Source: Apophysomyces variabilis (lineage: Eukaryota; Mucoromycota; Mucoromycetes; Mucorales; Mucoraceae). From it: a DNA stretch of 64,000 nt. The DNA lies in contig MZZL01000031.1 in assembly GCA_002749535.1 (NCBI GenBank), positions 62,001-126,000 on the forward strand, given 5' to 3'. Position numbers and translations under genes: made by a program. A model generated the notes under the pieces. The model made no database searches. It was not told the origin of the DNA and saw only the letters and a program-made list of their open reading frames with translations. Shown here one piece after another: positions 24,784 through 35,140 of the stretch (position 1 is the stretch's first letter; each line of letters opens with the position of its first letter).

Positions 24784-26405
24784 CAGTACACTATGGGAAA
24801 ATTTTCGTCGGGTACGTCGGGTCTCCTTTAGCTAACGACGAACCAGACGAACCCGACGAAGTTGCCGCCGTCGCAGTTACCCCCTTTCTCTCCACCTATT
24901 CCTAGCTTCTAGTATCCGTTTCTATTGATTATGCATTGTAAAGAATAAGACAGTATAATTAAAACAGGGCAACGAATAGCTTTATTTCTTTTTCGCTTAA
25001 GCTTTTCTACACTTGTAGCAATCCGAGTGATTCGAAGCATTTGTCCTTTTTCTTCTGTTTCGTCCCTCAGCCTCTTTCGAGCTATAAACATAGAAGAACA
25101 GAGAAAGCTTAAGTCATTTAAACTGTTGTTCGAAACTTACCAACGAGTGACACTGGAGGACACTGTTTCCCCTCTCATCTCTATACCTGGTGAATGTTGC
25201 TGCGAACTATTTCCATGTGATATAAGAAAGAAATTTTAACCATTACTTACCACTATATAATCTATCTTGCTAGAACTTTATACACTTTACTAGAAGCACT
25301 GCTCTCACGGTGCTAGCTGTAGAGATGCCTGTATTCGGCATTTTACGCTAGTACGATTGTACCAATGCTTTCACAACAGGTACTGCGAGGCCAAGTAACC
25401 TTCGCACTGGTTCAGTAGACCTTGTATTTGAGAAGGGCCATTCTGTCCAGGCTGTCAATGGCCTCTTGTTTCTACCAGAAATGCACGTCCTTTCAGTACA
25501 TATCGGACCGGTCTTTGGCTTGCATTTATGCCCATCACCAGCTTTTTGATCACCAGGTTAGAGATGTTACTGATAGAGATATAAGTGTCTGTTATAACGC
25601 CATCGGGTATCTCCTCTTTCGGGTTGACAACAAACTGCTTGACCAGGCCTATATTCATATCCAAGGCTTGCTTCTTTTCCAGGGCATCCGTTTCGTAAGT
25701 TGCCTTGATGGTTCCTGCGGACGAAGTTGGTAGAGCCACGTTACCAATATCATTGTTCTCAGAGAGCGACAGAGGTAGAACCTTTCAATCTATTTTAATC
25801 TCTGTTTCGTCAGCCTTCAACTCCTCGTGCGATCTTTCTTATTCTCTAGGCGGATGTTAATCCCATTGGTATCAGATGGGTTAGTCAAAGGAAAAACGAA
25901 GAAAAAAATGTTTGCGAGAAGTAACCGCAGCAAATTGTATATCGGTTTCGGTGTAACATCTCAGCAATCTAGTCAACGAAACGTATATAACCTTGGAGAT
26001 AAATAAACCTACGCTCGCTACAATAATAGTTTTAACTTACTAATTCTATGTTCATACCAAAGATTCATAAAGTGTTTATTTTTCCTCAAACATGATAATA
26101 ATGCCCTATCACAGCAACTTTTTATACACATTGATGTACAAGCTATACGGGATCTTACGTGAAGCCACAGTGTTTGCCGATGTATCTCGCGTATATACTG
26201 GGCACTACTAATGTGTACCATGGCTTTGTTGAAGGAGGGCTCGACCTGATAATTTTGAGCAAATCTAATAGCCGATATTAAGGAAAAAGGAACCGTTTTT
26301 AAAAATCTGTCTCGTCGAAAAGATGAATAGCGGAGAGGAATTGACTTAGTGAAAATATCTTCGATTTCCCGACGAATCCGACGAAAAATTTCCCACCGTG
26401 GTTTG
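24784..26405. mobile_element. Candidate DNA transposon with imperfect terminal inverted repeats
   Basis: The left end CAGTACACTATGGGAAAATT, then TTCGTCGGGTACGTCGGG (24784-24821), is mirrored at 26368-26405, read on the - strand as CAAACCACGGTGGGAAATTT then TTCGTCGGATTCGTCGGG. The left end follows a TA dinucleotide, as in Tc1/mariner elements; the right end does not show TA. The left end also folds on itself, because GACGAACCCGACGAA at about 24855 is complementary to the TTCGTCGGG runs. No transposase is recognised inside. The right end sits exactly where homology of Fanzor copy 1 breaks off. Confidence 0.45.
25455..25739 (-). CDS. Unrecognised open frame inside the TIR-bounded element
   Basis: A 94-codon frame with protein-like composition (MNIGLVKQFVVNPKEEIPDG, then DTYISISNISNLVIKKLVMG). 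No start, splice or family can be confirmed. It may be a fragment of a transposon-encoded protein. Confidence 0.3.
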   Translation of the reverse strand: MALPTSSAGTIKATYETDALEKKQALDMNIGLVKQFVVNPKEEIPDGVITDTYISISNISNLVIKKLVMGINASQRPVRYVLKGRAFLVETRGH

Positions 26406-28141
26406 CACCACGATGCTTCCGTTTCCGATAGTTGTATTTACGGCCTCCGTCTATCAAAATATTTGCCAACTCTTCTACCGCTCGTTGCCTGCCTTGATGG
26501 TCGCGGAACCGCCTCTCTCGGTCATTTGGCCCGTAGAAATTGAATAACACATCTTTGTGCAAGAAAAAGTAATCCACTCGTGCATTGTATTTGCGGATAT
26601 CGTATGTTTTTGCACTTGGAAAATTACTCTCGATGGTATCAATGCCCTGATGTCTTTTTTGTTTCAGTAGCTGCTGACCCCTTTGAGGCGACCCAAGTCA
26701 TGCAGTAATACTCTGCAGAAGAACAGCGGCGGATTTCATGCTCTGTTTCACCAGCACCATATGACGCAGTATATAGATGCCGCACGCCAAGGTCAATCCC
26801 ACACACACGATAATATCTGTTGATGTCCTCAGTGGTAAAATCTCCAAGTTCAAGCTCAACCGTGTTAAGCTTTGCACTGCGAGCAGTTACCTTCATAGTC
26901 GTCTGTATCGTTTCTGACTTGAACCAACGCTCTCAAAGCCTCTGCATTAATGGTGACGAAGCGAAAGTGGAAGGAAGGTTGAGGTGCTAATGGAAACAGC
27001 CTAGGCAAATTGCCTGATTCCTCGTCGTCGTTCTGTTGGTGCTGTTGCTCGTACATGTCTGATATAACACGCAATACAGAGATACATACCCCAGGTCGTT
27101 CCGATAAAGCCTCGAGAGTGCACATTTGGGGCATCAAGGGAATAAGAAAATCACGCGAGGTTAACAACTGCAAGGAATAGGTCGAAGGACGCATTTTCCA
27201 AGCATGAGGGCCAAGCTGCTCACCACCGGCAATGCTTTCGTACAGATAATCATACGTGATCCGACTTGCAGAAGATTTACATAGATTCTGCAGTGGGAAA
27301 CAATAAGAATGTCATTGAATCAGGCATATAAATTTCTGTTGCGCTGCCTTACTGGAACAAGCATTTGAAGCCTATGAATGATGAATCCGCAAAACTCTTT
27401 GTTGAAAATTTTCAACAATGTCGTTTGTATAAGTATATCGCAATGTCTTGCAAGCCGCAGAAAGAGCATCACTGTATCCAGTGAAGTTGTTTCTCGGGAA
27501 AACAATAGCAGGATGCCGCTCGCGAAATTGATTCCAAAAATCGTAAATGTTGTCTGGCATATGAGGATTGGTGTTCGTCACAGAGATATTCATCACCAGT
27601 TGTGCGATCGAATACCAAAAGCTCTGTGAGTACAGATACACTGGGATTTCTCTCTGGCTATATTCAATTATATATGCATTGACAAAGAACTGCATTCAGA
27701 TTATAAGGTTGCGCATGAATTCCGATAAAAACCTGATGTGACTTTGCAAGAGAGTTGCGTACTCTGGACGGACGACATTTTGAAACAGTATTTTTCGTGA
27801 AAATCTTTCCACTTTGTTCCCATATCGCACTTGTATTTCTTGTTTAATCGTACGGTTCCGGCGTTGTCGACGAGCAGCACCAGGGTTCGCGTTCAGCGCA
27901 TCCCTTGAGGTACGTCCTTTCTTTTTTTCAGCCTTCTGTTCTTCTGTGCCAACCTCAGTTGCTTTTCGTTTTTTCCCAACTGCAGTAAAGTATCAGAATC
28001 AGTGTGAAATTATCAGGCGTTAGTAAGAAGATTCTGACCTCGTTTATATGATTCACGAAGGCGACATTTCTTACTTGTCTTTAGTTTATGGCCGTGTTCA
28101 TCACAATGACGACAAGCAGCTTTCAAGTTCAATTTAGTATG
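26396..28141 (-). pseudogene. Fanzor nuclease pseudogene (copy 1)
   Basis: Homologous to the intact copy over most of its length, reading leftward. An N-terminal zinc knuckle CRHCDEHGHKLKTSKKC (about 28.07-28.13 kb) precedes VGKKRKATEVGTEEQKAEKK after an intron. Then come VNAYIIEYSQREIPVYLYSQ, NFTGYSDALSAACKTL, NLPRLFPLAPQPSFHFRFVT, CGIDLGVRHLYTASYGAGET (RuvC-I Asp kept) and VLFNFYGPNDRERRFRDHQG. Lesions: TGA at 27696-27698 where the intact copy has Arg; a frameshift near 27400; loss of about 65 residues near 26885; a second frameshift near 26655. The frame is truncated at 26396, so RuvC-II, the zinc finger and RuvC-III are gone. Confidence 0.85.
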
Positions 28142-29545
28142 ACTTTATGACAAATCTTTGTTTTTGGCCTCCTCTTCTTTTTGAAGCTTTTCCGCTTTTT
28201 TAAATGTTGCAAATAGCAAAGGTGGATAGACTAATATATTGACTGAAATGAAAAGAACCGATAGAAAGTCTATGAAATCGTAAAATAGGGAATCAGTCAT
28301 TATGGAGAACGATTGAAGGGAAAGAGAAAGGAAAAGCAAAACTAGACTTAAGAAAGAGGGATTATATTCTCGTTTGTCAAAATCATTGTTTGACAACATT
28401 TGGTTTTACACCCCATTCATGCGTACTTATGATTTGGAACCCACGGTTTTGCCAAACTTCATCTATTGCACAAGTGGTGAAAATGGACTCAAATAAAAGC
28501 AATATAACGGTCAAAGTTAGAGAAATCGCATAGGAAGATGCGGTATGTGATGCCTCGTATCGGAACAATTGCTTGATTGCCGAAGAGAAGGGAGCAATCA
28601 TTTGACGGCCACTGTCAGTAAGGTTTCATTTGCCTGATTTAGGAGGGTGTACCAGTGTGTATGAGATTAGAATGAATTCATCTAGAGATGATACAGGCAT
28701 GATGTGCCATTCGTGGTCATCGTCTGCTCAAAGAAGGGCCATTGATACTACTCTTTGTACACTCATTGTTAACTTTACCGCTAAAATATGAATTCATCGT
28801 TGTTTTCATTAGAAAGAACAATCAAACTTTCCTTGATATGCATTCTGGATCGCACTTTATAAACAAAACAGGATCATATTTAGTGGAATTTTTGAAGTCT
28901 TTCATTTTCTAATTTTCTGTCACTTATTGATGTAATAACTGATTACGCCATGAATAGCGGTCCCAAATAGGAAGTGCTACTCTCCTTTGTGGAACACAGC
29001 GGGGCAGCTATGGATGAGACCTCACGTATTGAGGAAGCTGATATGGTAGAATGGTCAAAAGTTCCGTGATTATTTTGTTCGTGACAAAATCAACAGGATA
29101 TTGAGAACAAGGATCAGATGGTTGGGGAACCATGGCTTGCTTTAAATATCACGTAAGCCTCCATGAGATGTGTTATAGAATTAGCCGAAAGTAAAAAGTA
29201 GAAGTAGAATTGAAAGCCAGCTATTTAATTAGCCTGCACTTAGAGAATAAAGAACTCTTTCAGCTGTATCCATTCTGACCCTGGAATTGTAGCCCTATAT
29301 TATTCTACTACGATCCTAATCTAGTAATCAATAAACAGTATGTCTCGACGTAATACTCAGTAATTCAAACTATTTACGTTGAAAATTACTACTGATTTTG
29401 TTTTGTTATTGTAATTGATATATTTGATAAAGTTCAATTTTTACTTACTGTCTTTCCATACATCATACAGACATCTGGCGTTTTGCATTACACAGACAAA
29501 ATCGGCTACACTGTTTTTGGTGATGTTTTCCAGTATCCTCAACTG
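28141..29545. repeat. Left arm of a diverged long inverted repeat
   Basis: Reverse-complement homologue of 30040-31394. The outer end is TTGTCATAAAG on the - strand and the inner end is CCTCAACTG. The arm continues directly into Fanzor copy 1. Small indels and substitutions throughout show it is old. Copy 3 carries a third version, which extends the homology of this arm inward to about 29690. Confidence 0.85.
28145..28601 (-). CDS. Hydrophobic protein segment conserved in both arms
   Basis: Two adjacent frames, 28383-28601 (YEASHTASSYAISLTLTVIL, then LFESIFTTC and DEVWQ) and 28145-28399 (MTDSLFYDFIDFLSVLFISV, then YPPLLFATFKKAEKLQKEEE). The right arm encodes recognisable equivalents (ESIVTTCVMDEVWQ; MTDSVLHISIDLLFALFISI), so the peptide, not only the DNA, seems conserved. 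Both frames contain membrane-length hydrophobic stretches followed by a charged coil. It may be a separate small membrane protein or 5' exons of the Fanzor gene: the intact copy has a similar hydrophobic stretch plus the KYFQQEAERLKREE coil spliced to its zinc knuckle. No complete gene model can be given. Confidence 0.4.
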
Positions 29546-30039
29546 TTTTAACCACTGGTTGTTTAAAATTATCTTCTAATTAGTGAGATGGGTATCTATG
29601 TCTTCCTGATGGAGTTACGCTTGCCGCTGAACGAGCACACGCTTTTGATTCAAAATCTCTTATTGGAATCTTCATGGTTTGATTGGAAGATTCTGTAAAA
29701 TTTGAATCTCCGATACTTCAAACAATTTTGGGTGGAATCTTCAAAAACTTTTGAAAAAACCAGTGTCAGCTGTAATGACTGTTTGGATCAGGTTACACTA
29801 ACACCTTTTATATTCTATTCATCTGTTGCTGAGACACCAGCGGACACAGAATATCAAAAGACAGAAGATTAACGTGTCATTACCGATCGTACGGATTTTA
29901 CAAAAGATACTAGTAACTACCCCAACCCGCTTTTACCCGCACGCACTGTCTAAAATATTTAAAGAGAGCAATTAGTTATGAAATAAAGATAATCAGAGTC
30001 TCGCTTATTTTTCTAGCGTCTGTTCTTATTTTTATACAT
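29546..30039. other. Spacer at the centre of the inverted repeat
   Basis: About 494 bp separating the arms. It holds the conserved 52-bp motif at 29713-29764 (+) and an AATAAAG-containing AT-rich tract near 29982. No gene. Confidence 0.55.
29713..29764 (+). repeat. Conserved Fanzor-associated motif, copy at 29.7 kb
   Basis: ATACTTCAAACAATTTTGGG, then TGGAATCTTCAAAAACTTTT and GAAAAAACCAGT. It matches the motif downstream of the intact Fanzor (35141-35214) and the relic (11000-11047), all on the + strand. Confidence 0.65.
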
Positions 30040-31394
30040 CAGTTGAGGATACGCGAAAATATCAGCAAAAGTAATGTAGCCGATTCTGTTTGTCTCATGC
30101 AAAACTCCAGACACTTGTATGATGTATGCAAATACAATAAGTAAAGGTTAAACTTTATTAAACATATCATTTACCCTAGCAATGAAAAGAAAATCATTGA
30201 TAATTATAAACACCGACAGTTTGAATTACTGAGTATTATGTCAGGGCATACTGTTACTGACTACTATATTAGGATTGTAGTAGAGGACAATAGAGCTACA
30301 ATTCCAGGGTCTAAGATAGATATAGCTGAAAAAGAGTTCTTTATTTTTCTAAGCACGGACTAATTAAATAGCTGGCTTTCAATTCTACTTCTACTTTCTA
30401 CTTCCGGCTAAAGTCTATAACACATACCATAGAGGCTTACGTGATATTTAAAGCAAGCCATGGTTCCCCAACCATCTGATCCTTGTTCTCAATATCCTGT
30501 TGATTTTGTCACAAACAAAATAATCACGGAACTTTTGACCATTCTACCATATCAGCTTCCTCAATACGTGAGGTCTCATCCATAGCTGCCCTGTTACGCT
30601 GAATAAATGAGAGTAGCACTTCCTGTCCAGGAACGTTATTCATAGTGTAGTTAGTGATCACAAGAATAAGTGATAGAAAATTAGAAAATGAGACTTAAAA
30701 AGGTCCACTAAGTATGACCCTGCTTTGTTTATAAAGTGTGATCCAGAATGCATATCAAAGAAAGTTTGATTGTTCTTTCTAACAAAACAATGATGAATAC
30801 ATGTTTTAGTGGTAAAGTTAACAATGAGTGTACAAAGAATTGTATCAATAGCCCTTCGTTGAGCAGACGATGACCGTAATGACACATCATACCTGTATTA
30901 TCTCTAGATGAATTCTGATCTCATACACACTAATGCATTCTGGTTGGTGACACGAGGCATCACATACTGCACCTTCGTATTCTCTTTCTCTAGCTTTGAT
31001 AGTTATATTGTTTTTAATTGAATCTATCGTCACCACCTGTGTAATGGACGAAGTTTGGCAAAGCTGTGGAAATCCGCATTATAGGCACGTGTGAATCGAG
31101 TGCGAAACAAAACGTTATCAAAGGCAAAACCTAGTTCGAGTCCAGTCAGAGAGGATACTTGTTTTGACAAGCACGAATATAATACTCTTTTTCTTACGTC
31201 CACTTTCCCTTGGTTTTTCCTTCAATGGTTATCATCAATGACTGATTCCGTATTACACATTTCCATAGACCTCCTATTTGCCCTTTTCATTTCCATCAGT
31301 TTATTAGTCTATTCACCTTTGCTTTTTTCATGATTTAAGAAAAGCAGAAAAGCTTCAAAAAGTAGAGGCCACAAACAAAGGGTTTGTCATAAAG
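30040..31394. repeat. Right arm of the long inverted repeat
   Basis: Homologous in reverse complement to 28141-29545. It includes the ILVLNIPVDFVTNKIITELL peptide that also occurs in the copies at 10.3 and 22.8 kb. It lies upstream of intact Fanzor copy 2 in the same orientation relation as the left arm to copy 1. Confidence 0.85.
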
Positions 31395-32034
31395 GCTTAT
31401 CTTTTTGACCTACAAGTGTCTTTGTATACATTTCAAAATTAGATATTGTAATCTTCTTTGACAGAAGTATGAGTATCGTAGAATATAGCAGTATACTGTA
31501 TGATTTACACATACGCGACATTTGGCACGACTCACCTGTCAAGTATGTGATATCGGCTTGTAACTTACAATTTCGGAAAACCGGTTAGGCCTACACATCT
31601 TAAAAGTCCTGTTTAGCGGGGCTTGTATGGTTTTGATAACCTTGAATTAGTAGCGCAGCGTAGACCCTGAAGCTTAATTTGACATTCTTGTTTCAAGCAT
31701 GATGCGTCTCTGTTTAAAAAAAGTTGTCCAACCTACCAGCTTAAAAAATTTAATAGAATTTGTTTTGTTAGAAAAATGAAAAAGTCGGTCTTAAACTTTC
31801 GAAGGTCTTATTTATGAATGTCGAGGAATAGATCATTGAATGGCATAATGGAAAAAGTTGTTTCCATGTAAAGACGACGAAGTTATAGTCTGGATACACC
31901 GTCATTAATAAGTGAAGAGCAAAAGTTGTCCAATTACGCATGTGACGGTTTCGGATTACCATCGTACCTTAAAAGAGACAACAGAAGTAACAAGAACATT
32001 CTATCACATCTCTTTTGCGTTGTCTTTTCTCATT
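31395..32034. promoter_or_regulatory. 5' region of the intact Fanzor gene
   Basis: AT-rich, with no clear coding exon before the open frame that begins (without ATG) at 31912. It presumably contains the promoter and any upstream exon; no specific site can be named. Confidence 0.35.
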
Positions 32035-35000
32035 ATGCTTCAAGCCGTCTTTGAGTGGTGCTGTTCAAAATTGACAGCTTTGATTCCGCGTTCCTATGAA
32101 TGGAACTGGCAAGGTATCGTCTGCCTTTGCAAAATCAGAAAATATTTCCAACAAGAAGCAGAACGCTTAAAACGAGAAGAAGGTGAGTCTTACAGAAGGG
32201 ACAAGTTTTTCTTGATCAATAGCCTTATTTATCATTGCACACATATCATGTTCAGTCTTTTGCAAAGACTGCGGGCAGAATGGTCATCCAAATAAACGAT
32301 ACAAGGCATGTCCATTGAACGCGCGCCATGGAAAGAAACCTGGTAAGCTAATACATTTTCTAATCCGCAACGTGTCTCTGATAACGTCCCTTCCTGTGTA
32401 AGTTGGAGTAAAAAGAAAATTGAATGCTACAGAGGAGGCAGAGTTTTCAGCGGCAAAAAAACGTGGAAGACAACTCAAAGCGGAGGAGACATCGAATCCA
32501 AATAAATCCAACAAACCATGCCCGAGCTGCGGCGGTATCGATCATTCGAAATCTTCTTCTAAAAATTGCAGGAAACCCTCCAAAACGAAAAAGAGCGTTA
32601 TCGCGGAGAAACTAAACGACAATCATTACGAAACTTTTACTCGAAAGTTACCAACTTCATCTGTGGTGCGTCAAGAATTTCGAGAGATTTTCCAGGAGAA
32701 TAGCGTTCGATTATCGGCATTCCTTAGGGAAGTTATCTTCCGTGCTCAGCTACTTGTCAACTCGTACATTATTGCGAACTGTGATAGACCGGTGCCTTCT
32801 TATATTTATACTCAAAACTTCTGGTATTCGGCGTGTCAGCTTATCATGGGCATCAATATTAGCAACAACAACCCCAATTTCCCTCAAGACCTACGTGATC
32901 ACTGGAGAGCGTTCTTGGATAACCATCCAAATGCTCTTTATCCTGTTAGGAATTTTTCCGGTTACAGTGATGCCCTTTCCGCGGCCTGTGTCACGTTAGC
33001 CACCACATATTCCAACAATGTCGCTGAAAACTTTGAAGGTCGCCTAAAGTTTTATATCTCGAGACGACTTACAAAGCTTATACTTGTAAGATGAAAGCAT
33101 ACATAGTGCATACCTCTCAACTAACTATATATGTATAGGGCTTGTCCCAAAAAAATGCAAAAGCCATTACAGGAGACTATATTTATGAACTACTTGCTAG
33201 AGGTGATCCTCACTGGCCTTTCGAAGATGAACTTGCCGTCTCGGACTTTGATCAGGCTGTAGAAACCATTTGTGGCGAGTTTGCGACACTAATGCCCGAA
33301 TGGCAAACAAACGCGGAAAAACTATCTGCTTTTCCAGGCAGCTACATTCCAGTGTTAGCGTATATACTCACCGAATACAATCGAGAGCATGAAGAAGCCA
33401 AACAAAAACAAAACGCTCAAGGAGAGCAATACGATCCAAAAAACGAAGAAGCCGAAAAAGCAAAAGGTAGTTTTAAGGATCTACCACGATTGTTTTCTCT
33501 GTCTCCGTCTCCTTCAACTCATTGGAGATTTATCTGCGTTAATTCCAAGACCCTTCAACAGTTAACGAACATCAGCCACCGAAAAGACTATGAGGACCAG
33601 CTTGCCCAGTTTTATCAAGTTTTTGATTTCCACAAGCTGGGATTTGACAGGTATTTACTATGATTATTTATAGCTAAATCTCTCAAAAATGTTTGTTAGT
33701 CTGGAGCAGCTTCAAAATTTCGGTAACAGTGGACGAATCGCTTTCAAAAATGTTATCTTCACCGATGGCTACGCGATTGACTTCCAGTTCGCTCGCGCAC
33801 GAAAGATTGAGTCAGTGGTCACGGACGCCAGCCTCTCTGTTGAAGACATTGACGGTAACCATATCTATGACAATTTTGCACCATGTGCGATTGATCCGGG
33901 CATCAATCAAGTCTTTACTGCTTCTTATGGCTGCGGATCAGAACCTCACGAAATAAGGAGATGCTCAACCAAAGAATACTATGTGTATACCGGTTCGCCG
34001 AATAGACAGAATAAAATGGAGAAGGAAAAAAAGCAGCAAGGTATACAAGACATTGAAACCTCATTGGAGTCTGGAAAAACAGCTCACATCGAAGCCTACG
34101 ACGGTTATCTACGATCTATATTCGGCAATATGGACGTGCTTTTCCAGTTTTATGGTCCGCATCGAGCTGAAGCTCGATTTCGAGGATATCAAGGCGTGCA
34201 AAGAGCAAGAGAGGAAATGGTCAATATACTAGCATTTGGTGGTAAAAAGTACAACTGTAGCAGACGGAAACGGACGAGATCAAACAGAAAATCCCGGAAA
34301 AGGAAGCGAAAAAGTCGGAAGAAGCATGTCAATAAAGATTCAGAAGTTGGCAATCCGTTACACCAAAGGTTAGTATTTATCTGCATGACAGTTCGTTACC
34401 TGCAGGAATTAACAGCTAATTGATAGCCTTCCCCAGCCAAATACATCTGCCGAGCGCAGTACGCTTAAAAAAACCAAGCGTTTACCTCACTGGAGGCAAA
34501 AGAAATTCACTGTTGAAAGGAAAGTGCCACTCATTGTATTTGGGGACGGGATGTTCAACAATCGATGCAACTACAAAGGACACCGAAAGGGAGTTGTGGA
34601 TATCCTATGGAGATCTTTGAAACGGAGAGAAAAGCGCGAAGAACTATTGGTGCTCACGATAGATGAATACCTTTCTTCGCAAGTAAGTTGGAGCGATTGA
34701 TACTAATATAATGCTCACAAACGTCGTTTAGGTGTGCCATAGCTGCAGATGTAGGTCCCTGCAAAAGCTTACCACAGCCGATTGCGTTTCTCACCATAGC
34801 ATCTTGGTATGCAAAAACTGTAAGATGTTATGGGACCGAGACGTCTTGGGCAGTAAAAATTTTATTCTTGATTGCGAAGTCAATTTGGTCTGGGCAAGGA
34901 AGACCAGGAGAGTTTGCCTTGCCCTCATTAGATCAATATACCGCCGTTACGAATACGGTTGGTCCCTCTGGGGCCTTTTAGGTTTTTACGGTACGTGTAT

Positions 35001-35085
35001 TAGCCAATTTTTCTAGTTAGGATTGTTTTACTAACGTTTATCTTTCGCAGGTGGTCACGCCGGTAAGTTCACTATCACAGTTTAA
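32035..35085 (+). CDS. Fanzor (eukaryotic TnpB-like RNA-guided DNA endonuclease), apparently intact
   Basis: Predicted RNA-guided nuclease of about 880 residues. Proposed exons: 32035-32182, 32256-32342, 32403-33085, 33139-33650, 33700-34368, 34427-34682, 34732-34990, 35051-35085; all introns are GT..AG and every junction keeps frame. Features in order: a hydrophobic start and KYFQQEAERLKREE coil; zinc knuckle 1 CKDCGQNGHPNKRYKAC; zinc knuckle 2 CPSCGGIDHSKSSSKNC; the helical FWYSACQLIMGI / NFSGYSDALSAAC region; RuvC-I CAIDPGINQVFTASYGCG; a very basic linker (about 34.26-34.33 kb, possible NLS); VPLIVFGDGMF; RuvC-II/alternative Glu in VLTIDEYLSSQ; the zinc finger CHSC..CKNC; RuvC-III LWDRDVLGSKNF. 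The D/E/D set is complete. The Glu in the IDEY motif next to the finger is the rearranged site described for Fanzors. The start is uncertain: 32035 is the first in-frame ATG seen, but the frame is open back to 31912 and an upstream exon is possible. Confidence 0.88.
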
Positions 35086-35140
35086 CAGAGGATAATCACT
35101 AACAGTTTGTTGGCAAATTATTTATAACTTTTATACCCAA

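Noticed and set aside
28141..31394. Inverted repeat arms as the terminal repeats of one transposon
   Set aside because: Each arm belongs to the upstream side of its own Fanzor copy, and copy 3 carries a third version; a head-to-head pair of elements explains it better than one element with giant TIRs.
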